From NCBI GenBank assembly GCA_964455375.1, contig CAYVXE010000103.1:1-14672 (forward strand): a stretch of 14,672 nucleotides of DNA, given 5' to 3'. How positions within the stretch are numbered: position 1 is the first letter of the stretch; the number at the start of each line of letters is the position of its first letter. The translations under genes were made by a program, and so were the position numbers. Of the stretch, positions 1 to 6,780 are shown in pieces. The stretch is from CAYVXE01 sp964455375. Lineage in GTDB: Bacteria; Zhuqueibacterota; Zhuqueibacteria; Oceanimicrobiales; Oceanimicrobiaceae. The notes below the pieces were generated by a model. The model worked only from the letters and a program-made list of their open reading frames with translations, did not search any database and was not told the DNA's origin.

Positions 1-16
1 TATACTTGTATTTTTT

Positions 17-907
17 CTAAATCATAAACCCTTTACCGCTTTTTTGAGACTTCTGTGCCCTGCTTTTGCTGCCGGTCCTTGTCTGGGGGGATTTCTTTTT
101 CGCTACAGGAGGTTTAGTGGGCTTTATACTTTTTGAGTGTTTTCGAATGAAACGTAAAACTTCCGCTTGCACCTGTTTCTTTTCATCATCCACCGTAATG
201 ACGTGGAAAGAATTTTGTAAATCGACTTTATGTTTATCCGCTGAACGAACTGCGTCAAAGATCATTTGTGCATTGTGGAATTTCACCGTGTGATCCAATT
301 CGGAGTGCATCACCAGAAGCGGCTCGTTTACCTCCGGCAAATCCTCACGAACATGACGCACCAGTTGAAAGAGTTGATCGACGGCATAATAAGGGTAACG
401 GCGGTAACTACCGAGTTTGGCTTTTTCTTTCACCGCATGCACGTCTTCCCCGCCGCGTTTCTGGCGAAACTTAAGAATCTTCTTTGCAACTTTTGCCCCC
501 TGCACCTTCCACTGCGGGAAATCCACCGCCGCCGACAGAGCAATGACTCCCGCAACCGGCGTATGTGCGGCCAGGTGCAATGCCAGAGTTCCACCCATGG
601 AAAGACCGCACACAAAAACTTCCTCGCACTGATTCGATAATAGAGCGTACTCTCTCTTCACGCAGTCAAACCAATCCTGCCAGGTGTAATTGAACAGATC
701 CCCGGAGTAGGTACCATGCCCGGGGAGGGTTGGAATGGAGACGTTCAAACCATTCTTTTCTAAAAAAGCACCAAGTTCCAGCAATTCATTGGGACTGCCG
801 GTGAAGCCATGAATGAGCAGACAACCGACGTTTTCTTTTTTACCCGGTGTTTTTTGCACTCGATTGTTTTTCTTTTCCCGCTGCTTTGTGTTTGCAGATG
901 AAACCAT
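17..907 (-). CDS. Alpha/beta hydrolase, Est30-like carboxylesterase with basic N- and C-terminal tails
   Basis: Probable serine ester hydrolase of 296 residues, cytoplasmic because no signal peptide or membrane segment is seen; its substrate is unknown. Visible motifs are HGFTG (about residues 33-37, oxyanion region), the nucleophile elbow GLSMGG with Ser103, an acid in SELD (Asp205) and the catalytic histidine in SFHVITVD (His235). The HVIT-D-E pattern near the end resembles Geobacillus Est30-type carboxylesterases and monoacylglycerol lipases. I chose the ATG at 905-907 because AAAGGA lies about 6 bases upstream and a promoter sits just beyond; the frame is open to 1003, but those 32 extra residues would cross the promoter and do not resemble the family. 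Residues from about 256 on form a Lys/Ser/Pro/Thr-rich tail, and the first 25 residues are also rich in Lys, Arg and Gln; such tails are not usual in the family. The gene is divergent from the dcw cluster and has no evident link to it. Confidence 0.85.
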   Translation of the reverse strand: MVSSANTKQREKKNNRVQKTPGKKENVGCLLIHGFTGSPNELLELGAFLEKNGLNVSIPTLPGHGTYSGDLFNYTWQDWFDCVKREYALLSNQCEEVFVCGLSMGGTLALHLAAHTPVAGVIALSAAVDFPQWKVQGAKVAKKILKFRQKRGGEDVHAVKEKAKLGSYRRYPYYAVDQLFQLVRHVREDLPEVNEPLLVMHSELDHTVKFHNAQMIFDAVRSADKHKVDLQNSFHVITVDDEKKQVQAEVLRFIRKHSKSIKPTKPPVAKKKSPQTRTGSKSRAQKSQKSGKGFMI

Positions 908-940
908 AGAATTCCTTTTTCTGTCTGATGTATGAATGCA

Positions 941-969
941 AATGTATGATTCCCATCCTAAAATGTCAA
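941..969 (-). promoter_or_regulatory. Sigma70-like promoter for the hydrolase gene
   Basis: On the minus strand, a perfect -35 box TTGACA (964-969) is followed by a 17-base spacer and the -10 box TACATT (941-946, 4 of 6 matches to TATAAT). Transcription would begin near 934 and give a leader of roughly 27 bases that contains the SD sequence of the 907 start. The fit of spacing, start codon and SD supports both the promoter and the chosen start. Confidence 0.6.
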
Positions 970-1297
970 GTCGGACACAGCACGAAAAACTTAACGTCGG
1001 CAATCATATCAGCACACAGGTTGAACGGCGGCACGTAAAGCGAATCCCCTCAAGTCGACGCGCGTGAGCCCCACCGGATTTGAGCGAAAACTCAAACAAG
1101 TGTACGCTGGCTTTATAAATAACCGGATGGAAAATAGTTGAAAAAAAAATTGCGTCACTAGGAATCAATCGTTTTGAACAGACATAACTACGTGAAACTC
1201 TTCAGATGACTTGCTCCAGACGTTACTCAATCAAAGCAAAAAGTAACCATCCTCAATGTGTATCAACTGTCATATACATTAAAAAACGAGAATTTTC
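970..1297. other. Intergenic stretch with no recognised gene
   Basis: These roughly 330 bases lie between the hydrolase promoter and the mraZ promoter. I find no convincing reading frame, tRNA, or RNase P RNA signature (rnpB neighbours mraZ in some bacteria). One small hairpin, TTTGAG / CTCAAA with a 6-base loop, lies at 1079-1096 but has no T-run on either side. A run of nine A lies at about 1141-1149. The base composition looks less AT-rich at 1010-1080 than further right. The function, if any, is unknown. Confidence 0.5.
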
Positions 1298-1326
1298 TTG
1301 ACTTTCGTGGGGTAAATACCTATAAT
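1298..1326 (+). promoter_or_regulatory. Main dcw promoter upstream of mraZ
   Basis: The -35 box TTGACT (1298-1303, 5 of 6 matches) and a perfect TATAAT -10 box (1321-1326) are separated by exactly 17 bases. This is the best sigma70-type promoter in the window. The predicted start is near 1333, which gives a leader of about 52 bases before the mraZ ATG. It probably drives the operon starting with mraZ and is probably autoregulated through the adjacent repeats. Confidence 0.8.
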
Positions 1327-1328
1327 AA

Positions 1329-1353
1329 TGTTGTAAAATGGGTTAAAATGGGT
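1329..1353 (+). promoter_or_regulatory. MraZ-box operator: tandem TGGGT repeats
   Basis: Two identical decamers AAAATGGGTT lie head to tail at 1335-1344 and 1345-1354, placing TGGGT at 1339-1343 and 1349-1353, 10 bp apart. A degenerate third unit in the same phase (TGTTG, 1329-1333) precedes them. E. coli MraZ is known to bind TGGGN direct repeats separated by 5 bases just upstream of its own gene; motif, spacing and position all match here. The sites cover the predicted transcription start, so bound MraZ would be expected to repress. A lone TGGGG at 1308-1312, inside the promoter spacer, is out of phase and may be chance. Confidence 0.75.
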
Positions 1354-1384
1354 TAAAAGTAACTAATTTCCTTTTTCTTTTTTA

Positions 1385-1831
1385 ATGGACTATTTTTTAG
1401 ACAAATACGATTATTCGTTAGACGATAAAAACCGGATTAACATCCCGGCTAAATATCGCAAAGCGCTTGCACAAATGCAACAAAAAACTATCGTCATTTC
1501 GTGTTTGGAAGAGTCACGTTTAACCCTGTACCCCAATGCTATTTTCAAAGAAAAGATCGTTGCTCGTTTAAATGATCTGCCGCAAATGGATGAAGATGCA
1601 AACGAGATTAGGCGTGCGGTTGGCCGAGATACAACGGAAGTCCAACTTGACAGCCAGGGCAGGATCATGATACCGGGATATTTTCTTGAGCAGGCCGGTA
1701 TCAAAAAAAAAGTTCAAATATTAGGATTGGTGAATAAAATCGAGCTGTGGAATCCGGACACGTATCAGGAATTTGACAAAAGACGGGATGCAGAATTAAT
1801 CAAGGCTGAATTGAAAAAATTTAGAATTTAA
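1385..1831 (+). CDS. mraZ: MraZ transcriptional regulator of the dcw cluster
   Basis: DNA-binding protein of 148 residues, the usual family length, that in studied bacteria forms rings and regulates its own operon. Two SpoVT/AbrB-like half-domains are visible. The first has the YSLDDKNRINIPAKYR motif (residues 10-25); the second has EVQLDSQGRIMIP (about 85-97) followed by the conserved LG...IELW segment. Both carry the typical LD-x-(K/Q)-x-R-I-x-I-P signature. The ATG at 1385 is the only start that keeps the first motif, yet it has no SD; the leader just before it is a pyrimidine tract. It is the first gene of the cluster, 14 bases ahead of rsmH, and TGGGT repeats in its leader suggest autoregulation. 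Confidence 0.96.
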   Translation: MDYFLDKYDYSLDDKNRINIPAKYRKALAQMQQKTIVISCLEESRLTLYPNAIFKEKIVARLNDLPQMDEDANEIRRAVGRDTTEVQLDSQGRIMIPGYFLEQAGIKKKVQILGLVNKIELWNPDTYQEFDKRRDAELIKAELKKFRI

Positions 1832-1845
1832 CTCAGGACCCGGCC

Positions 1846-2766
1846 GTGTACCATGAACCGGTTTTAAAAGATGAAGCCATTTTTTACCTGCTTACAAAGC
1901 AGGACGGCGTTTACATCGACGGTACGCTTGGCGGCGGCGGGCACACAGAAGCAATCCTCAGCCATCTGAGCGACAAAAGCAAGGTGATCGCCTGCGATTT
2001 AGATAAGGAGGCGTTAGATTTTGCCCAAAGGAGGTTGGAACCATTTAAGCAGCAAATCAATTATTTTCACGGTAATTTCAAGGATGTCAGCAACTTACTC
2101 AGAAAATTAAACATTACGAAAGTTCAAGGTATTTTACTGGATCTTGGGGTCTCCTCACATCAAATTGACACTCCTGAAAGAGGATTCAGTTTTGACAAAT
2201 CTGGTAGACTTGACATGCGCATGGATGCACGACAAAAACTCACAGCCTTCGAAATCATAAATACGTATCCGGAAACAGAATTACACAAGATTCTAAAAAC
2301 CTACGGAGAAGAAAAAAAATACCGGGCGGTCACCAGAGAAATTCTCAAAGCCCGGAAAAGAACAACCATAAAAACAACGCAGGAATTCAAAGACATCATC
2401 AGCCGGGTACTGGCGCCGCAGCACCGTGTCAAGTCTCTGGCAAGGGTCTTTCAGGCTCTCAGAATTGCGGTAAATGATGAACTGGCAAATCTGAAAGCCA
2501 CATTGGAGGCCAGTATTGATTTGTTGGCAGATGGTGGCCGGGTCGTGGTGATTTCTTACCACTCTCTGGAAGATCGTATTGTAAAACTATTTTTCAGGGA
2601 AGAAGCGAAACGATGTGTTTGTCCTCCGGAACTTCCAGTGTGCGTTTGTGGCAAAGTTGGTCGTTTGGAGGTGCTAACCCGCCGGCCGCTGCGAGCCACA
2701 GAGGCAGAAATAGCAAAGAATCCACGCAGCCGCAGTGCAAAACTGCGGGCGGCTGAAAGAATTTAA
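1846..2766 (+). CDS. rsmH: 16S rRNA (cytosine-1402-N4)-methyltransferase RsmH (MraW)
   Basis: SAM-dependent methyltransferase of 306 residues that modifies C1402 in the decoding centre of 16S rRNA. The N-terminal YHEPVL motif is followed by the SAM-binding GTLGGGGHT (26-34), the acidic DLD near 51-53, ILLDLGVSSHQID (96-108), the substrate-region motif RGFSFD...GRLDMRMD (112-127), and SYHSLEDRIVK (238-247). Two CxC pairs (Cys257/259 and Cys266/268) flank PPELPV, as seen in many RsmH proteins. The start is GTG at 1846, with AGGA at 1835-1838 seven bases upstream, and it gives the canonical MYHEPVL amino end. It follows mraZ in the universal order. Confidence 0.97.
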   Translation: MYHEPVLKDEAIFYLLTKQDGVYIDGTLGGGGHTEAILSHLSDKSKVIACDLDKEALDFAQRRLEPFKQQINYFHGNFKDVSNLLRKLNITKVQGILLDLGVSSHQIDTPERGFSFDKSGRLDMRMDARQKLTAFEIINTYPETELHKILKTYGEEKKYRAVTREILKARKRTTIKTTQEFKDIISRVLAPQHRVKSLARVFQALRIAVNDELANLKATLEASIDLLADGGRVVVISYHSLEDRIVKLFFREEAKRCVCPPELPVCVCGKVGRLEVLTRRPLRATEAEIAKNPRSRSAKLRAAERI

Positions 2767-2785
2767 TTTTTAATACCCGAACACC

Positions 2786-3118
2786 ATGAGCAAACATGTA
2801 AGAATACCGGTTGTTAAAAATCAGGTTAAATTCAAAAAAACGGCTCACAAGCAAGAAGGTCATCTCAAATTCTGGCTGCTTGCCCTGGGTTTCGTCACGA
2901 TGCTTCTCTTTGTTCACCTGAAAGTACAAACGAATACCGCCCTTGCGGAGGTTCAGAACCTGGAATTGGAATTAAACCGGTGCCGTGCTGAAAATGAAAA
3001 ATATCAATCCAAAGTCATAGAACTATCGAATTTCGCCAGGATTCGTGATATCGCTAAAAATAAATTAAAGCTTGATTTTCTGACTCATGAAAAGATCATC
3101 GAAATATCGGCACCATAA
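2786..3118 (+). CDS. ftsL: Cell division protein FtsL
   Basis: Small bitopic membrane protein of 110 residues. It has a basic cytoplasmic N-terminus, one transmembrane segment (about 29-47), and a periplasmic heptad-like coiled coil (about 50-85) ending in the RIRDIAKNKLKLDF segment typical of FtsL/DivIC proteins. In the divisome it pairs with FtsB and FtsQ and helps activate FtsW-FtsI. FtsL is poorly conserved in sequence, so the call rests on topology, size and its exact position between rsmH and ftsI. No SD precedes the ATG at 2786. Its end overlaps the proposed ftsI start by 32 bases, suggesting translational coupling. Confidence 0.88.
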   Translation: MSKHVRIPVVKNQVKFKKTAHKQEGHLKFWLLALGFVTMLLFVHLKVQTNTALAEVQNLELELNRCRAENEKYQSKVIELSNFARIRDIAKNKLKLDFLTHEKIIEISAP

Positions 3119-5291
3119 ATACGGACAGCGCACCCGCTTCTCCGCTCACATAAAAGAACCGGAAAGGATGTGGCGTTTGCATCTGGTGCGGATTTTCCTG
3201 TTTATGATGTGTGCCGTCATTATCGCACGGCTGGTTCAGGTGCAAATCGTTGATCATGACAAATACAACCGGATAGCAGAGGAACAATACTTGCGTGAAT
3301 ATGTTCAAAAAGCACAGCGCGGACGCATCTACGACCGCAATTTCGTTACGTTAGCATTGAACAAACCTTCTTTTGATCTGGGCATCGACACCAGATTCGT
3401 GACGGATGCGGATGTGACCGCAAAGAAGATCTCCACCATATTAAAGATGAGCTACACGGAAATTTACAACAAAATTAAATCCAGAAAAGGGTTTGTTTAC
3501 TTAAAACGAAAAATCTCCGAGGAACAGGCGACAATTTTTCAATCTAATTCAATCCCGGGAGTTAAAGTCATAAAAATGAGTGAACGCAGTTACCCATTGA
3601 AAGAAAAGGTCGCTCAGGTGATCGGCTTTGTAAATGTTGACGGCAATGGGCTCAGCGGTCTTGAATTAAAAATGAATGATGCGTTGAAAGGACAAAACGG
3701 CTGGAGCATTCAGCAAAAAGACGCCAAAGGTAAAACTGTCGTCCCGGTTCAAGCTGCGACGAAAGTGAGTGAGGACGGCGAAGATATCGTACTGACCATT
3801 GATAATGTCATCCAAACCATTGCCGAAGAAGAATTACAGAAAACCGTACGCCGCTTTCATGCAAAAAGCGCTAGTGTCGTGATCACCAATCCAATGACCG
3901 GCGAAATTTTAGCATTAGCCTCGGTACCGGTTTTTGACCCGAACAGCATTAGCCGGTCAGATTCTGCTGCGTGGCGCCTTCGGCCCATCACCGATATTTT
4001 TGAACCCGGCTCAACATTTAAATTGGTCACCCTGCTGGCGGCTCTGCAAGACAGCATCAAAGCCGTGGATGATATTATTTTTTGTGAAAACGGCCATTTT
4101 AATCTTTTTGGTGAACGTATCAACGACTCCGAAGAGCATGGCTGGCTTTCTGTCCGAAATATTATGAAATATTCGAGCAATATCGGAATGGCAAAAATCG
4201 CGCTTGATGTCGGCAAAAAAAAACTTTTCAAAACCTCGCGCAGCCTCGGCTTCGGTTTACGAACCGGCATTAATTTGCCGGGTGAAGTATCCGGAATCCT
4301 GAAAAAACCGACTGACTGGTCTGCTTTTTCTGTGGCAGCAATTGCTTACGGGCATGAAGTAGCTGCGACATCCTTACAAATGGCCATGGCTTACGGCGCC
4401 GCGGCAAACGGCGGCAAATTAATGAAACCCGCTATCATCAAAGAAATTATTGCACCGAATCATCAAATTCTCTTTCGATTTCAGCCAAAGACTATCAGAC
4501 AGGTCATGAAACCACAACTGGCGCATACCATCACTGACATTCTGGAAGAAGTTGTAGAAGACGGAACGGGCGTAAAAGCAAACATAAAAGGACTACGCAT
4601 CGCCGGTAAAACAGGAACGGCACAAAAACCGTTAAAGAACGGCACGGGGTATTCAAATTCCAGATATATGGCGTCGTTTGCAGGATTCTACCCTGCAGAC
4701 CATCCGAAGTACATGATTTTCATCAATGTGGATGAGCCACACCCCACGCATTCCGGCGGTAGTGTTGCCGGCCCGGCTTTCAAAAAAATATTACAGCGAA
4801 TTCTGAAAGTCTACAATGACACCAGGCCGGAAGCAGAAAACTTTTTGACACAGACGGAAAAAATTTCCAGACCCAAAACCGTTCCGAATCTACATGGGCG
4901 TAACGTTGAAACCGCCATCAAACTGCTCAATGAAATGGATAAACAGTTTAAGATTATCGGTCATGGTCTGGTGGTGGAAAGTCAGAAAACAGAACATCAA
5001 AAGAATGGAACCGATCTGTTGGTCTTGAAAACAAGAGACCGGCAGGAATCAAAAGCAATACAAGTCATGCCGAATTTAATTGGTCTCTCTCTGCGCAACG
5101 CTGTGAGTGAATGTTCGCTACGTGGCCTTAAAGTAAGAGTATTTGGCACCGGTGACGTGATAAGCCAAAAACCTAAAGCCGGGAGTAAAATAAAAACCGG
5201 CGCGCAAATTATGTTGGAATGCCGGTTAAAACACCGCATGCAAATGATTGGGAAATTATCCATGCAACAAACAGCACTTTCGGAAAATTAA
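3087..5291 (+). CDS. ftsI: Septal peptidoglycan transpeptidase FtsI (PBP3/SpoVD type) with two PASTA domains
   Basis: Class B penicillin-binding protein of 734 residues that crosslinks septal peptidoglycan in the periplasm. It has a short basic cytoplasmic tail, one transmembrane segment (about 31-50), the pedestal region with RGRIYDRN (78-85), and a transpeptidase domain with Ser309-x-x-Lys312 (STFK), SSN (363-365) and KTGT (508-511), all intact. Two C-terminal PASTA domains follow (about 598-650 and 659-712); the second is typical (MPNLIG...Q-P-AG), the first is degenerate toward its end. At about 150 residues longer than E. coli FtsI, it resembles SpoVD/PBP2x-like proteins. The start is not certain: ATG 3087 lacks an SD, and ATG 3168, preceded by purine-rich GGAAAGG, would leave almost no cytoplasmic tail. 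In most bacteria murE follows; here murF does. Confidence 0.96.
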   Translation: MKRSSKYRHHKYGQRTRFSAHIKEPERMWRLHLVRIFLFMMCAVIIARLVQVQIVDHDKYNRIAEEQYLREYVQKAQRGRIYDRNFVTLALNKPSFDLGIDTRFVTDADVTAKKISTILKMSYTEIYNKIKSRKGFVYLKRKISEEQATIFQSNSIPGVKVIKMSERSYPLKEKVAQVIGFVNVDGNGLSGLELKMNDALKGQNGWSIQQKDAKGKTVVPVQAATKVSEDGEDIVLTIDNVIQTIAEEELQKTVRRFHAKSASVVITNPMTGEILALASVPVFDPNSISRSDSAAWRLRPITDIFEPGSTFKLVTLLAALQDSIKAVDDIIFCENGHFNLFGERINDSEEHGWLSVRNIMKYSSNIGMAKIALDVGKKKLFKTSRSLGFGLRTGINLPGEVSGILKKPTDWSAFSVAAIAYGHEVAATSLQMAMAYGAAANGGKLMKPAIIKEIIAPNHQILFRFQPKTIRQVMKPQLAHTITDILEEVVEDGTGVKANIKGLRIAGKTGTAQKPLKNGTGYSNSRYMASFAGFYPADHPKYMIFINVDEPHPTHSGGSVAGPAFKKILQRILKVYNDTRPEAENFLTQTEKISRPKTVPNLHGRNVETAIKLLNEMDKQFKIIGHGLVVESQKTEHQKNGTDLLVLKTRDRQESKAIQVMPNLIGLSLRNAVSECSLRGLKVRVFGTGDVISQKPKAGSKIKTGAQIMLECRLKHRMQMIGKLSMQQTALSEN

Positions 5292-5293
5292 TT

Positions 5294-6694
5294 TTGCAGA
5301 GCCAGCACTTAAAAATTCTTACAGAAATTCAGAATTGTCCGTTTGAATTTCATGGAAACCGCGACAGGCTCAACCGGTCTTTTGCCGGCGTATCTATCGA
5401 TTCCCGTTCCATCAGAAGCGATGAGATTTTTTTCGCCATTAAAGGTGAAAACCATGACGGCCATGATTATGTCGGTCATGTAATAGAACAGAAATCACCA
5501 GCAGTTGTGGTCAACCGAGACTGGTGGGAAAAACATGCCGATCAGTATTCGCAAGCAACGGTTTTTGTCGTCGATGACACACTCACGGCATTGCAGGAAT
5601 TTGCCCGTTACTATCGGCAGCTTCTTGCAATTCCCGTCATCGCATTGACCGGAACGAATGGCAAGACCACTACAAAAGAAATGATCGCCGCCATTCTTTC
5701 CAAATCCGGTTCTGTGTGCAAGACGGCCGGAAACTTAAACAATCACATCGGCCTCCCCCTCACGCTGTTCACCATGGAGAGCACCCATAAGACAGCAGTT
5801 TTGGAAATGGGAACGAATCATTTTGGCGAAATCAAACGATTGTGTGACATTGCAGAACCGGAATTAGGACTCATTACAAATATCGGACATGGACATACAG
5901 AATTCTTTCAGGACTTGCAAGGGGTGGCAAAAGCAAAAATGGAACTGTTCGATTATCTCGAACCGAACGGTGTGGGTTTCATCAATGTCGATGACCCCCT
6001 ACTCAAAGCCGATGCACACACTTTTTATAAAAAGATCACGTTCGGATTCGACGCTTCAGCTAAGGTCACGGCTAAGAAACTGCCATTAAATCGCAATGGA
6101 AATCCAGGTATGCAAATCGACCATCAGGAAATCCGGCTGAATGTCGTTGGTACTCACAATTTAATCAATGGGCTGGCAGCAATCGCCATTGGTCTGGAAT
6201 TTGGCATTCCTCTGCAAGCCATGAAAGAAGCTCTGCAGACATTGCAATTGCCTTCCAAACGAATGCAAATTGAACGATTAGGTAAACTCACGATTCTAAA
6301 CGACTGCTACAATGCCAATCCGGAATCAACCTCAGCTGCGTTGGAAACGCTGATCCACTTTCCAGAAGCACGTCGTCGCATATTTGTTTTTGGGGATATG
6401 CTTGAGCTCGGTACGAATGCGACAAAAGCACACACAAAAGTTGGAAATCAGGTTGCATCCCTTGGAATTGACGTGATGTTTACGTTTGGCCCCAACGCTG
6501 CGGCCGCCACACGTGCCGCTCGAAAAACATCGACGACAATTTTAGCTGATCACTTTGATGATAAAAGTGCCTTACTGAAGGCATTAATCGCTTTAAATCT
6601 CAGAGATGATATTTTATTGATCAAAGGTTCTCGGGGCATGAAAATGGAAGAAATTAGCGAAGGGTTAAGAAAAACAGCAGTTGCGGCTAAATGA
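5294..6694 (+). CDS. murF: UDP-N-acetylmuramoyl-tripeptide--D-alanyl-D-alanine ligase MurF
   Basis: Cytoplasmic ATP-dependent ligase that adds D-Ala-D-Ala to UDP-MurNAc-tripeptide. From the TTG start it has 466 residues, close to the family norm. Motifs are DSRS (36-39) and KGENHDGH (50-57) in the MurF-type UDP-binding N-domain, the P-loop GTNGKTTTKE (120-129), NLNNHIGLPLTLF, EMGTNHFGEI, the AKAKMEL segment carrying the lysine usually carbamylated in Mur ligases, YNANPES, and FGDMLELG near the C-domain. It is MurF and not MurE because of the DSR/KG-x3-DGH N-domain and the NANP...GDMLELG pattern. The start is inferred: TTG 5294 lies 2 bases after the ftsI stop and gives the usual MurF amino end. 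The only in-frame upstream ATG (5219) would add 25 atypical residues inside ftsI. No good SD is seen for either. Confidence 0.95.
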   Translation: MQSQHLKILTEIQNCPFEFHGNRDRLNRSFAGVSIDSRSIRSDEIFFAIKGENHDGHDYVGHVIEQKSPAVVVNRDWWEKHADQYSQATVFVVDDTLTALQEFARYYRQLLAIPVIALTGTNGKTTTKEMIAAILSKSGSVCKTAGNLNNHIGLPLTLFTMESTHKTAVLEMGTNHFGEIKRLCDIAEPELGLITNIGHGHTEFFQDLQGVAKAKMELFDYLEPNGVGFINVDDPLLKADAHTFYKKITFGFDASAKVTAKKLPLNRNGNPGMQIDHQEIRLNVVGTHNLINGLAAIAIGLEFGIPLQAMKEALQTLQLPSKRMQIERLGKLTILNDCYNANPESTSAALETLIHFPEARRRIFVFGDMLELGTNATKAHTKVGNQVASLGIDVMFTFGPNAAAATRAARKTSTTILADHFDDKSALLKALIALNLRDDILLIKGSRGMKMEEISEGLRKTAVAAK

Positions 6695-6721
6695 CTGCGT
6701 AGGTTGTTGATATTTTTTCAC

Positions 6722-6750
6722 TTGACATTTAAAACAATATATAGTACTTT
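6722..6750 (+). promoter_or_regulatory. Probable internal promoter before mraY
   Basis: A perfect TTGACA (6722-6727) is followed, after 17 bases, by TACTTT (6745-6750), which matches the -10 consensus at 3 of 6 positions. Transcription would start near 6757, about 24 bases before the mraY ATG. It lies in the only substantial gap of the cluster, in strongly AT-rich DNA. It could supply mraY and the downstream genes through ftsZ separately from the mraZ promoter. The -35 box is strong and the -10 box is weak. Confidence 0.5.
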
Positions 6751-6776
6751 TATTTAATATAACTCCCAATATATAG
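6735..6776 (+). repeat. Direct repeat CAATATATAG flanking the mraY -10 box
   Basis: The decamer CAATATATAG occurs at 6735-6744 and again at 6767-6776, 32 bp apart (about three helical turns). The first copy ends exactly at the proposed -10 box; the second lies just before the mraY start codon. The arrangement would suit an operator pair, but the motif is mostly alternating AT in AT-rich DNA, so chance or local duplication is possible. No SD lies between the second copy and the ATG. Confidence 0.4.
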
Positions 6777-6780
6777 AAAA

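Noticed and set aside
908..1003. Upstream extension of the hydrolase by 32 residues to an ATG at 1003
   Set aside because: It would cross the TTGACA/TACATT promoter and add residues unlike the family; ATG 905-907 has an SD at good spacing.
2614..2649. Two CxC pairs in RsmH as a possible new metal site
   Set aside because: The Cys-x-Cys-Pro-Pro...Cys-x-Cys segment is, to my knowledge, common in RsmH proteins of many bacteria, so it is not distinctive here.
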